Positions 45,517-57,201 of a DNA stretch of 64,000 bases are shown piece after piece. Positions within the stretch are counted from its first letter, which is position 1. The number at the start of each line of letters is the position of its first letter. Under the pieces are notes generated by a model that saw only the letters and a program-made list of their open reading frames with translations, was not told the DNA's origin and made no database searches. The DNA lies in contig NC_081414.1 in the NCBI RefSeq assembly GCF_030272615.1, positions 910,721,009 through 910,785,008 on the forward strand, read 5' to 3'. The translations under genes were made by a program, and so were the position numbers. This stretch comes from Cryptomeria japonica (lineage: Eukaryota; Streptophyta; Pinopsida; Cupressales; Cupressaceae).

Positions 45517-48500
45517 TTACAAGCTCTTTTCGGCCTCTGTAGTTTCTTCAACAAGCTGTTCAGTTGCAACCTCTTCTACCTTTTCAGTGGCACTCTCCAA
45601 CTATTCCGGATCATGGGTGGCATATTAAGTTGTCCACTCACCATACACCTCTTCTGTCGGCCATGAGAAATTAATCACTTTATCCTTGGTCTTAGTCAAC
45701 CTTTTCCAAGAATTTCTTATTTTGTTGACTTCTGAATTGAGAAAACCATAATGTGACTTAATTTTCTCTATCTCTTGTATTGTCAAAACAAAGAAAGAAG
45801 CATCATCTAGATCAATAACTCCTTTAACTCTTGCTGACAATTTAGCTTCTATCTCCATAAGCCACATTTGTTTGTCCTTTAATTGATCCGGGCTAGCAAA
45901 AACTCTTGGGAGCAACTCAAAAACTTGATCAGTGTACTCCTTTTTGCACAAATTAACCTTCCTATCAACATTATCCACCTCTGCTACTAATTGTACTAAG
46001 ACTTTAGCGACATCAGAAGTGGATTTGATGATGGGATTGGCTCTTGCTTCATCATAGGATACACACATAAACTCTAAATCTTGCTCCCTAGGCCTCCATT
46101 TGTCAAAAATAGGTGTCAAAATGGCCTTGTCTCTCCTAAGCTCATTCCATATATCCATAATTTTACCTACATTGTTGTAGAGAAATGAGGCATTTATTGT
46201 ATCTGCAAAACTAGAAATTGTAGCCCTTACTCTCTCCTCATACTTCTTTGCATATAAGGCCTGAGCCTATTTCAAGTTTTCTAATTCTTGAGGAGTAATT
46301 TCAACCATTTGAGAGCTGGAGGGTGCTGGAGATGGTGGAAACTCAATGATAGGGCTAGTAGGTGGAGGTCTTGCAAGAGAAGAGGAGATCATCAGTGTTG
46401 AAGACTCACCTTGATGGTATTGTCCAGTCAACTGGCTCTGCAACTTGGTAATGATGCTATCCTTACCTCTTACGTCATCCTTGGCATTGTTATAGGCCTT
46501 CAAAACTGTTTCCAACTTGACTTGGAGGGCCTCTTTCTCTTTGGCTTCCTTCTCTGCTACTGCAACACTAAATTTTGCAGTCTCTAACACAGTGCTAGCA
46601 GCCTCCACTACCCCTATACTCTGCACTCTCTTCACCATCATCCCACCAAGGTAACTTGACCCTGGGGTGTCTTTGCTTTTCTTACTCTCATTTCTCTTGA
46701 GAGACCACATGATGAGTGCAGCATTATCCTTATTGAAAGTAATCCCCTCCATGGGTTTAATCTATTTTCTCACTGCATCTAGTACCAGGGCGTCTGCTAT
46801 ATCCCATTTGGGTAAAATAAGCACTCCAGCTTGTGCTACCATATCTCTTCCCTGCTCAGGGGTGATAGTTTTGAACTCTTCCATCATCTCTTGCTTTATT
46901 TCCTCTTCTACCAGGGCTAGATCTTTATTAGGTTGCTCAGCCTTTCTCTTTTCACATCTAGCATTATATTTATCTATGTGTTGTTTCCATATAAACTACA
47001 TAAATGCTTCTGATGTGACAAAATTGTTATCAGCTAAGAAGGCATTACTTGCCTGCTTTATCTCAGGATCTCACTCCTAGCCTTTGAGTTCAGTGGTAGT
47101 GATATCCATTTCAGTAGCAATGGGTTCTTCTGGCATTCCTTCCTCCACTTCATCATAATTGTAGGCAATTTCCCCTAGACTACCTAACTGTAGGAGTTGC
47201 TCAGCTGCTTCTTGCTCATTTTCTATATGGATAGGGGATTGGGATGGGGAATACAAAGGTGTATTTGATTGTACTTCTTTCCCCACCCTTTTCTTCTTTG
47301 GGCTTTCTTGGATGTCAATGACATCTTGTATCTTCCTCTTTCCTTTAGAGGTAGAGGGCTCCCCTGTTGTAGGCATCAGCACACTATAACTAGATTTCTT
47401 ATGTAGTGTATAATCACCAGGAGGGATTGCTTTGCTGGAAGCTGACCTGCTTAGGATCATTCTTGCCTTCTCAGGGTTGCTTTTGATTATAGCTTCCCTC
47501 TTCTCCTTCAGGGTCTGCATCACATCTTCAAAGCAAACAATCAAAAACTTTATTTTCTCCTCTAGAGGGAAAAAGCTAGACAATGGGTCATAGCTGGCAT
47601 CAAACTGATGCACAAAATCCAAGGCTTTCTTATAAGCCACCCACTTCTCTTTCCTTAGCTCCTGCTCATCTAGATCAAACTCATTTCTGATGAGGTCTTC
47701 AGGAAACTGGAATTGATGAGGCCTACCTCTGCATGCTACCTTCTTTCTAAACATACCGTTGAAGATGTCTTCTGGATCAGCACACCTGGACACTGTAGTG
47801 GACAAATGATAAGGCTTGAGGAAATCCTCAAAGCAATTCCAGCCTCCCTTTGTTATTACAAATTGGTGGGCTATGGTAGCTGTAGGGAAAATAGTCAATT
47901 TACCCCTGCCTGTCAACTCTACCTCTTGTAAACCACCAATTTGTCTAAGGATCTCTGCAATTCCCACTTTGAGAGGGACCTGGTAAGGTAGCAAAAATGG
48001 GGTGCCTCTGAAACCAAACACTCTGAAAACTGCGGAAATTGGATACAAGTAAATGTCACCCCAGTTATGAATAATTTTTATGTTCTCTGCGAATTCTTTT
48101 GGTCTTATGAATTCCAGAAGAACTTTGGGGATTCTTGGGTTCTCTGAGCAGAGGAGAGTCCTGATCTTGGATGCAAAGTATTTGTCAAACTTCAAGAAAC
48201 TAGCATCCTCTCTATCCCATGATAACACAGTACTCCATAATTGTACCGGCATTTTTTCTCCTTCTTTCTCCTTAACAAGGTCCAGTCCACTGGCAAAGTA
48301 ATCACCACCTTTGAAGAGAAAAAGATGCATCAGGAGTGAGTACGATTTGAAAGGCCTATCCACCTTTCCATTCTTGATTCCTATTAACCCTCCATGGATA
48401 GCATCAGCAATAAAAGAGGCATAATCAAATGTAATTGCAAGAGAAGGATTCAAAATCTGAGCAATCATTAACAAGTAATGATTTGGCATATTTGCTTCAG

Positions 48501-49158
48501 CATCTTCTCCCAAAACTTGGCAAAGTGCCCAATACATTCTTTTAGCCCTCAGGGTGAACATACTTAATGAAAAGGGCTCTTGTGTGTTGGGTCCTACAAC
48601 TGTTAACCCACCTATCTTCACAAAAAACTTCTTGAGAGGCCCGTTCCTGAGATGACTCCTCTGTACACTGTAAATTTGGGCTGATGCTATGAAATTTATA
48701 GGTTCTAGAAAATTGGTGAACCCATTAAGCCCAAAAGCTTTCCTGAATTCTTCAGCATTAATTTCAACAAGGGTTTTCCCATTTATATCCCGAATGCTTC
48801 TTGTGACTGGATCATAGTTGAGCGCAATTTGGGTCAACAAATCTATGTCCATAAATACCCCTGGGACTACTAATTTACCGACATCTAATTCCTAGATACT
48901 GTTTTGTGGGGCAGGAGAATTTCTCATTCCGAATCCAATTTTAAATAACCCCAACCCAGACAATCCAACCTGTGGGTCTCTCAACCAGTTACCCTTGTCA
49001 TATAGTCCTTCTCCTATCTTTAAATGGGGAGCTCTAGGCACTAATTCTTTTTCCTTTGATGCCTGATTAGTTGACAACGTCAACTATTCTAAAAAATCAT
49101 CACAGACACTCCTTTCTGAATAGTTAACTTTGCCAGAAAATTCTCTTTTAGGAGCCAT
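45517..49158 (-). pseudogene. 1213-codon frame of element E, nine in-frame stops
   Basis: A single minus-strand frame from ATG (49158-49156, MAPKREFSGKVNYSERS) to TAA (45519-45517), 1213 codons, without one frameshift. Internal stops: TAG at codons 25, 89, 694, 721, 799, 964 and 1186, TGA at 696, TAA at 1178. The longest open piece, 47077-48852, has 591 codons from MDIDLLTQIALNYDPVTRSI. The N-terminal half is globular with many aromatic residues. About codons 800-960 form a Lys/Glu/Ala-rich probable coiled coil, then a Pro/Ser-rich linker (PPPTSPIIEFPPSPAPSSSQ), then a second helical part. I do not recognise a domain. The style recalls plant transposon-associated proteins of unknown function. 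It is not RT, transposase DDE or gag as far as I can see. Confidence 0.8.
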
Positions 49159-51186
49159 TTTCAAAAAGTAAGAAATGAATACCACTCTTAAACAATTATG
49201 TGACGAATCAATTATCTTATCTAAAACACTACATAGGAATTGCTACACAAGAATATGAGAGAACCTGTTCTTCACTTGAAGGAATTTGCTCTGCAACTGA
49301 ACCAACTTGCTCTGTACCTGAAGAAAATAACTTTGCATCTGCTCTTCTGCAAAATTCTTTAAAAGATATCTTCACCCAGTTGATAGGAAATCAAATATTG
49401 TACTCAGGGTCTTAACTACAACATTGATTCCACATGCTTCGGTCATCCCTTCAAAATTGAATTCATATGAGAATTTGTATTTTTCACTCCAACGGGTCAC
49501 AACATTCCTGCAAGTGTTTCATTTTGCTCTTTCGCAACTTTGCGAAGCATAACTATCAAGCAGCTTGATCCTGCAAAATAGCGTCGACCGTCCGATCAAA
49601 AGAAACTTGATCGAGCGTTAGATTAACTAACAGCTTTGGCTCCGCGCTGGTTCCCGCTTCTCTATTGGCTACATGATACCACATGGTGCCCAACCATTGG
49701 CCTTGAAATTTCCTTCGCAATCCACTTGATACTAGCCGCATGTCTTTCTTTTATACCGCCGGTTCCACCTTGGCAGGCCCATAACTTTCTTCTAAGACCA
49801 CGTGTTGCCGGACACGTGGACGACTCTCATTCACTCTCACTATTTCATGGGGTATAAAGAACAAGCACCTTACCCTTGCAAAATAGCACGGGCCGTCAGA
49901 TCATCTTTTAAGTGATCGGCATTTAACCATCTGAAAAGGCTTTCGAGAGGGGTGGGCCCACTGACTCACTGTGAACACTTGGCGTCCAGTCATCTGCAGC
50001 GCTGACATGTCACTTTTTTTATATACTAAAAGAAAACCACAGGGCCCCAACAAACTCTTGACAGTTGTATCCTCCAGGTCCTCCATCATGACACATGGAT
50101 GGCTCTCATTCACTCTCGCTATTTCATGGTGTATAAAGAACGAGCACCTTACCCTTGCAAAATAGCGCGGGCCGTCAGATCATCTTTTAAGTTGATCGGC
50201 ATTTAATCGTCTGAAAAGGCTTTTGGTAGGGGTGGGCCTGCTGACTCGCTGTGAACACCTGGCATCCAGTCACCTTCGGAGCTGACTTGTCACTTTTTTA
50301 TTTGCCGAGAGAAAGCCACTGGGCCACAATTTATTCTAGACAGTTGTACCCGCCAGGTCCTCCATCATGACATGTGGATGGCTCTCATTCACTCTCGCTA
50401 TTTTGCGGGGTATAAAGAACGAGCACCTTACCCTTGCAAAATAGCACGGGTCGTCAGATCATCTTTTAAGTTGATCGGCATTTAACTGTCTGAAAAGGCT
50501 TTCAGGAGGGGTGGGCCTGCTGACTCACTATGAACACCTAGCGTCCAGTCACCTTCGGAGCTAACTTGTCACTTTTTTATTTGCTGAGAGAAAGCCACTG
50601 GGCCACAATTTATTCTAGACAGCTATACCCGCCAGGTCCTCCTGACTGCGACCTGACTCACCTCTGGGGCCTGCCTTTTAGCCTTTAATCTTGACCCACT
50701 GACTATTGTGACTTGTGTCACGTGCCACCATTTTACTCGCTATCATCAACCAGCTGGACCATCTATGTGGCATGCCATGTCATTTTCGCAACTTCGCTGG
50801 TTTTAAATTATGCGCAACTTTGCCTAGCAAAATAACGTGAGCCGTGGATGCACTCACGAGATGCATACTAGTTACTGGGCCCGACAACTTTAAGAGAAAA
50901 ACATATAAGGCATAAATTTTTTGATTAATTAACATAACCGCCTAGGCAAACAACAAGGGGGGACACTTCCTACAACCCCATGACCCATTACTTAAATGAA
51001 TAAAGTAACGAAAGATTAGAAACCAGAGGGTTTAAAATGAACACAAGAGGATCTAAAATCAAAAACCCTTAAACCCTTGAGGTCTAGAACAAAGCTGAAG
51101 CATTTGAAACTGCATCCTATTCAAAAATTCAACAAACCATAGCCAATCATGGGAAAAGAAAAGTCCATTTTTAACCAATGATAACA
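49159..51186 (-). other. 5' region of element E with 279-bp tandem repeats
   Basis: Upstream of the E gene and non-coding. Roughly three copies of a 279-bp unit lie at about 49820-50642; anchor GCACCTTACCCTTGCAAAAT recurs at 49865, 50144 and 50423, exactly 279 bp apart. Each unit contains GTATAAAGAAC and CGGGCCGTCAGATCATC. The outermost 500 bp (50650-51186) is unique. As in many plant elements, tandem units here may be promoter or enhancer repeats. Confidence 0.7.
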
Positions 51187-52110
51187 AGTTCTTCCAAAAG
51201 CGTCAAATCAACTTTGCATGGTCATATGCAGACATGCCTGGACTTGATCCTGATTTAGTCATGCATCACCTCACCGTCGCAGAAGGAGCCAAACCTGTCA
51301 AGCAGAAGCTTCGTAAGATGCATCCTCAAATTGCAGTACTAGTCAAAATAGAACTCAAGAAACTCCTAGATGTTGGTTTCATTAGACCAATTGATTATGC
51401 AGAATGGATCTCCAATATTGTGCCTGTCGGCAAACCAAAAGGGGGCATCCGCATTTGTACTAACTTTAGAGATCTAAATAAGGCTTGTCCTAAGGATGAC
51501 TTCCCCCTACCAAATATTGACATCATAGTGGATCTGACAGTAGGACATGCCATGCTATCACTCATGGATGGCTTTTTAGGGTACAATCAGATAAAGATCG
51601 CACCAGAGGACCAACATAAGATAGCCTTCACATGTCCATGGGGCACATATTGCTGGAATGTAATGCCTTTCGATCTCAAGAATGCAGGAGCAACCTATCA
51701 AAGAGCAATGACCACCATCTTCCATGACATGATGCATACTATGATGGAAGATTATGTGGATGACTTACTAGCAAAATCACTTACCAGAGAAGGGCATCTC
51801 CACATCTTAGATAAAATCTTTGATAGACTGGAACAATACCATGTTCGACTCAACCCAAAGAAATGTGTCTTTGGAGTAACCTCTGGGAAGCTTCTAGGAT
51901 ACATTGTCTCAAGCAAAGGTATTGAGGTTGACCCAGCAAAGGTAAAAGCAATCATGGACATGCCACCACCAAAGAATATCAGTCAGCTAAGGACATTACA
52001 AGGGTGACTTCAATCCATTCGAAGATTCATTGCACAATTGGCTGATAAATGTCACCCATTCACACACCTGCTACACAAGAACATCCGCTTTCAGTGGGAT
52101 GCCCGATGTC
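51187..52110 (+). pseudogene. pol: Reverse transcriptase of element B
   Basis: Resumes the pol frame after E. FQKRQINFAWSYADMPGLDP leads into RT with VKQKLRKMHPQIAVLVK, FIRPIDYAEWISNIVPVGKP, FRDLNKACPKDDFPLP, MDGFLGYNQIKIAPEDQ and the catalytic YVDD at 51753-51764. The 257-codon open frame from 51234 spans fingers and palm. Breaks: a TGA after TLQG (about 52005) and a TAA near 52113 for CAA. Confidence 0.95.
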
Positions 52111-52483
52111 AATAAGCATTCCAAACACTTAAAGACTATCTCATGAATCCACCATTGCTGATGCCACTAGATCCAAGTAAGTCATTGTTACTCTATATCT
52201 CAGCAACAAGTACAGCATTGGGTGTACTACTGGCACAACATAATGCAAAAGGAAAAGAGTGTGTTGTTTACTACATGTCTCGCACACTGGTGGGCTATGA
52301 ACTCAATTACACACCTATTGAGTGAGCTTGCTTAGCAGTAATCTTAGTAGCCACTAAACTGAGGCATTATCTATTAACACACAAAGCACTATTTGTTAAC
52401 ACACAAAGCACTATCTGTTAACACACAAAGTACAACTCATTGCAAAGATTGATCCACTCAAGTATTTACTCAGCAAAGCAGCA
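52111..52483 (+). pseudogene. pol: RNase H of element B
   Basis: LLLYISATSTALGVLLAQHN, CVVYYMSRTLVGYELNYTP and then TGA at about 52324. The C-terminal part (CLAVILVATKLRHYLLTHK) is followed by a 22-bp unit present three times (52365-52430) where A has one. The 44 extra bases shift the frame for the rest of pol. Confidence 0.88.
52365..52430 (+). repeat. 22-bp minisatellite in B pol
   Basis: CATTATCTATTAACACACAA-type unit starting at 52365, 52387 and 52409. A has a single unit, so two copies were added, probably by slippage. The net 44 bp gives a frameshift. Confidence 0.88.
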
Positions 52484-53062
52484 TTGACAGGTCACTTGGC
52501 CAAATGCGTGATGATTCTAAGTGAATTTGACATCAAGTATGTAGATCGTAAAGCTATCAAAGGTCAAGTTATTGCAGATCAGTTGGCCGATGCACCTCTC
52601 ATAGGTGATCATCCTCTCATTTCCAATTTTCCAGATGAAGAGATATTCATGATCACAACAACACAACCATGGAAATTATACTTTGATGGTTCATACACTA
52701 GGCACGGCTCGGGGGCAGGCATTCTGTTTATCACACCTCATGGTGATAGCATCCCGAAGTCTTACAGGCTCACATTTCCATGCACAAACAACATAGCAGA
52801 ATATGAGGCCTTGATCACAGGACTCAGGTTAGCCATACAATGGAAATTACAAGAACTGCAAGTATATGGCGACTCACAACTGGTCATTCGACAAGCAACA
52901 GATGAATATCAGACAAAGGATGATAAACTCATGCCATATAAGAAAATGGTGGACAATCTAAAGACATCATTTACTACTATCACTTTTGAGCAGATACCAA
53001 GAGATCAGAATCGAGCTGCTGATGCTATGGCTACCATCGCATCTCTCCTAGATCTCCCATAG
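52484..53062 (+). pseudogene. pol: Archaeal-type RNase H of element B
   Basis: Tether MTGHLAKCVMILSEFDIKYV and KGQVIADQLADAPL, then LYFDGSYTRHGSGAGILFIT (Asp), NNIAEYEALITGLRLAI (Glu), LQVYGDSQLVIRQAT (Asp) and RDQNRAADAMATIASLLDLP. All catalytic acids are visible and the 192-codon frame is uninterrupted. The stop after DLP is TAG where A has CAG. Confidence 0.93.
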
Positions 53063-54421
53063 AATTCAACATGCTACGAATTCTTGGTAGAACAGCTTTG
53101 GATTCCCGCTTATGATATCCCCGAATCCGAAATGATATGTCACCTTGTCGGTTCCAAATCCCCATGGTACGGTGAATTCTACACCTATCTTCGCGATCAC
53201 ACCCTTCCTCCCAACCAATCGAATAACCAACGTAAAACTTTCATTCGCCAAACTGCTTGATATATCATTATTGCTGAAACCCTATACCGATGCGGTCTTG
53301 ATGGTACTCTCCTTCGATGTCTAGAACAAGGTGAGATAACAAAGGCTTTGGAAGAAGTCCATGAAGGAATTTGCGGGACTCACTCAAGTGGTCCGTCACT
53401 AGCCAAGAAACTCCTACGCAATGGATACTATTGGCCATCTATGGAAAAAGACTCCTACTACTTTGTGAGAAAGTGCAAGAAATGTCAAGTTCATGGTGAC
53501 CTGATACATGCACCAGCCCAGGAACTGCAACCAATCACAACACCATGGCCTTTTTGTCAATGAGGCCTTGACCTTGTGGGTAAAATCCATCCATCTTCAT
53601 CCAACGGCCATAAATTCATTATTACCGCCACCGAATATTTCACAAAGTGGATCAAAGCTGTTCCACTTACCCAAGTCACCGGCAAGCAGATCGCCTCATT
53701 CATCCTCAACTACATCATCTATCGGTATGGTGTGCCCATGTCCATCATCACAGATAATGGACTTCCTTTCAAAAATCAGGATGTCCGTGAACTTTGTGAG
53801 AAATTTCATATCCAACACCGCTTTTCCACTCCCTATTACCCACAAGGTAATGGTCAGGCCGAAGCATCAAATAAAAACATATTGAGGATCCTAAAAAAGA
53901 TAGTCAATGATGCCGACCGTGATTGGCATGTTCAACTGAATCCAACACTATGGGCATATCGAACTAGCATTCAAACCCCTACAGGCGCAACTCCCTACTC
54001 ATTGGTCTATGGCGCCGAAGCTATCTTACCTATTGAGGTTGAGATACCATCGCTCTAGGTTTCCTTACACAATCTCATCGATGATGAAGCATATAGAGTA
54101 TCCCATCTTCAGGACTTAGAGTTACTTGATGAGAAGCGACAAGTTGCATACAATCACCTCAAAGCCTATCAGCAGTGCATGAGTAGAAGCTACAATCACC
54201 GAGTTAGATCTCGTACATTTGAGGTAGGTGATCTTGTTCTCCAAGAGAATCCTCGCAACCAACCAAACAAAGAACATCAGGGCAAGTTTGAATCAAACTG
54301 GCTAGGCCCATATGTTGTCACTGTTATATTCGGGTCCAGGGCATATCAGTTGGCTACATCAGAAGGAGAACCGCTCATAGATCCAATCAACAGCATGCAC
54401 CTCAAACGGTTTTATACCTAA
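53063..54421 (+). pseudogene. pol: Integrase of element B (stops only)
   Basis: Zinc finger HEGICGTHSSGPS ... CKKCQ. Core Asp residues lie in LDLVGKIHPSS and SIITDNGLPF, Glu in QGNGQAEASNKN. C-terminal domain SNWLGPYVVTVIFGSRAYQL. One frame from aRNH to the end (LKRFYT, TAA at about 54420) with only nonsense changes: TGA about 53257 (A CGA), TGA about 53562 (A TGG), TAG about 54056 (A TGG). This copy is less damaged than A's. Confidence 0.94.
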
Positions 54422-55800
54422 GTTGTACAGACCATCAGGCTCCCCTGCATACCAGAAAATACCAAAAACATTCAGAAAAATGTCCTGAAGAAATACAAAA
54501 ACATTCAAAAAAGTAAAGAAAAATCATGCATCCAAACGGTGAACAACTACTCTGGTGGCACCTTGGGTAAGTGCGATGGTGAAAACCTAGCAAACAGGCG
54601 CCACTCATAAAGACAATGGCTCCAATATCTTTCAGGCTCGTTGCGATCACTTCATACATACATCCAGCCATCCATCAACCATGGCTTGTTATTTGATCTA
54701 CAAATCCAAGAAAGTACTACGTGCATCCTACATCTTGCTTGTTTATAGTAATGTCTAAAAAACTAGGGGCAATGCCTTTAACCTATTGATGGAAGTGGAT
54801 TCTACAATTACTGGTGATTCATTGGCAAAAACATTCAAAAATGTCTCACAAAAATCCAAAAACATTCAAAACTGTCTCATAAAATACCAAAAACATTCAA
54901 AAACAATACAAAATCCAAAGACATCAAAAAACCATTGAAAATCAATCAAAAACATGGCAACACCTTGTACATACTCATCCACATAGATACAAAACAAACA
55001 TTGACATAATACTCACACGATGACCATTTACCAATCAAACCACACAATCAACATCAACAAATCAGAAATTGTCTTTCAAATAAGGATGCATCCTTCCTTA
55101 CCAAAACAAAGACAAAGTGACGTTTTCTTTGACAAAGAAAATTATGTTAAGCTATCATATACTTGGTTGATTTGTGAGTACAATCATTCGTTTATCTATA
55201 TCGGGATCTTTCAGCATTATTTTTGTATCGTCTACGCATTATTTCCAATGAAGTTTTGAGGCATGTACTACTGGTGTCTACGTGGGAAGTTCACCAAGCT
55301 ACGTGATCTTATGCCAAATGCAGTCATAGATCATTACGGCTTGCTGACTACAGCGTATGCCTCGAGCATATGAGCATGAACCATTACCAAGGATCCTTAT
55401 TCTTTATTCTTTATGTATATACTATTTGTTTGCAGGTACAATGCTCATTCTTTGGTTCCTCCTCATCCAAATTGGATAAAGGTTTTATCGCTTAGTACGG
55501 TATGCACTTGTCTCAAGATATGATCAGCCTAAGATCAAGGAGGACAATCCAAGTCATGCATGAACAGAGATAATCCTTGTCTGTTCTGCAAGCAATACTC
55601 TGGTCGACTTGACCCTTATATCAAGTCATTTGTATTAACTTGCTATATAAAACCCATGTAAGGAAATACTCAAGTCATCTTGAATCATTATGTCAAGATG
55701 CTTGTATTCTCTTCCAACATTTTAAAGCTCAATGATGAAAATAGAGCACTATGGATCGTCATTTCATCTCATCTATTTAGATATTACATTTCATTGCATA
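54422..55800 (+). other. Conserved 3' region of element B behind pol
   Basis: Matches A 11887-13270. It holds the stem-loop block at about 54555-54604 (arms GTGGCACCTTG and CAGGCGCCAC), the internal purine tract CTAGGGGCAATG at 54763-54774 and AAAATCCAAAAACATTC-type repeats at 54830-54930. No gene. Confidence 0.75.
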
Positions 55801-57201
55801 TCACCCATCCATTCATTCATTCATATATTATATGCAAACTATAACCATTAAAGCTAGTCTTGGATACAATCACGACCGAGTACTCTGATACATCATCAAG
55901 GCATCATGCAAAGTCTTAAAAACCTTGCATTCCTCATGGTCATATCATCACCACGTTTAGGTGCATCTTGCATTAAGTCCATTCATGTCATTTTTTAATA
56001 TTGCATATAGTTCATTTTTGACATTAGTTTTCATTAATCATTTGCTTCATTGCATCAATCATAAATAATTATTTGTGGGATCAAATTGTCTTTGATTGTT
56101 TTAAATCATTTACTAGGCATTCATTTAGTGTCAATTATCCATCATCATTTCATTATCCTTTATCATTTATTATTGCATACATTCCTTTATAGTTAAAAAG
56201 TGCACTCATTCATCCATTTATTAAAGTATCTTATTAGGCTCATTTTAGGATTCATTTCACATTGCATTCATTATCCTTTTTAATTGCATTAAGGTACAGA
56301 TATTAAAACCATAAGTTGTAATATCCTCATATTATCATTTTTTACTTAAATCATATTTAAACATTTAGAATCATAAATCCATTTGTTTCCAAACATTGGT
56401 TCATACCATTTTATATATATCCATTATACATATGCATTCATTTAGACATCATCATATAAACATTTGTACTTTACATTTTGTTTATCCATATTGCATTCAT
56501 TTAACAAACATCTAGATGCATATCCATACATAAAAATCATTCATCATGGCATAAGTCATCTCATCATTATATTGCAATAGGAAAACACCAAAATCCTGTT
56601 CATAAATCATTATAAGCATACATCATCATCATGGCATTACATACATAAAGAATTACATCAAAAACCAAACAAATCATGCATATGTAAACCTGCATTCATA
56701 TGTCACTATCCCACATCATAAATCATCATAAAAACATGCATATAAGAAACATCTCATCAAATGCATACATATACACATATCCATCTAAGCAATAACTCAT
56801 CATCCTGCATAAACATCCATACATATCAACTGCATATCATCAAAATATGGGATCTCCTCATATATATCATCTCATATATCAGAGTACAATGAAGTCTACA
56901 AAATTGGCTACCAAGAGCCATCCAAGATACAACCCAAACAAACAAACAATGATACAATACATATATGCAAAAATGCTCTCTCAAATGCCACTCTAGCCAA
57001 TGTTGTACCACCATCGCCACCTGCTCCCCCACTGGTGCTTGCACCACCTGATCCATCTCTCCGTGGAGGCCTCATCGAACCACCACTCACTCCTGTATCC
57101 CCTAATCTCTCCCTCCGTAGAGGACCCATCACACCCCCACTGCTCTACACCCTCTACGATCACTCTGATCTGGCCTACCACATCTAAGAATAGCTAAGAG
57201 C
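55801..57201. other. AT-rich spacer of B before the PMD gene's 3' end
   Basis: About 1.4 kb full of CATTCATT, CATCATCAT and CATATAC-type simple sequence, with no counterpart in A. On the minus strand it is downstream of the PMD gene. I see no gene in it. Confidence 0.5.

Larger units (their letters stand above)
44577..51186 (-). mobile_element. Element E: 6.6-kb insertion with TG...CA ends and 5-bp TSD
   Basis: It starts TGTTGTCTTCAAAATC and ends CCAATGATAACA, flanked by AGTTC at 44572-44576 and 51187-51191. Copy A has the uninterrupted site at 8693-8697, so both boundaries are exact. A 5-bp duplication with TGTT...AACA ends is what LTR-element integrases produce, but I found no direct terminal repeats and no gag, RT or integrase. 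It carries one long minus-strand gene remnant (49158-45517) and a 279-bp tandem repeat. A TATA-like TTATAAATGG lies on the minus strand near 45415. It is probably a non-autonomous element mobilised by another element's integrase (inference). Orientation follows the gene. Confidence 0.85.

Noticed and set aside
47077-48852. 591-codon open frame as a normal host gene
   Set aside because: It lies inside a precisely bounded insertion and is a segment of a longer frame interrupted by stops on both sides, so it is element-borne and damaged.
44577-51186. E as a DNA transposon with terminal inverted repeats
   Set aside because: The ends share only TGTTRTC and little more. The 5-bp duplication and TG...CA ends fit LTR-type integration better, and no transposase is visible.
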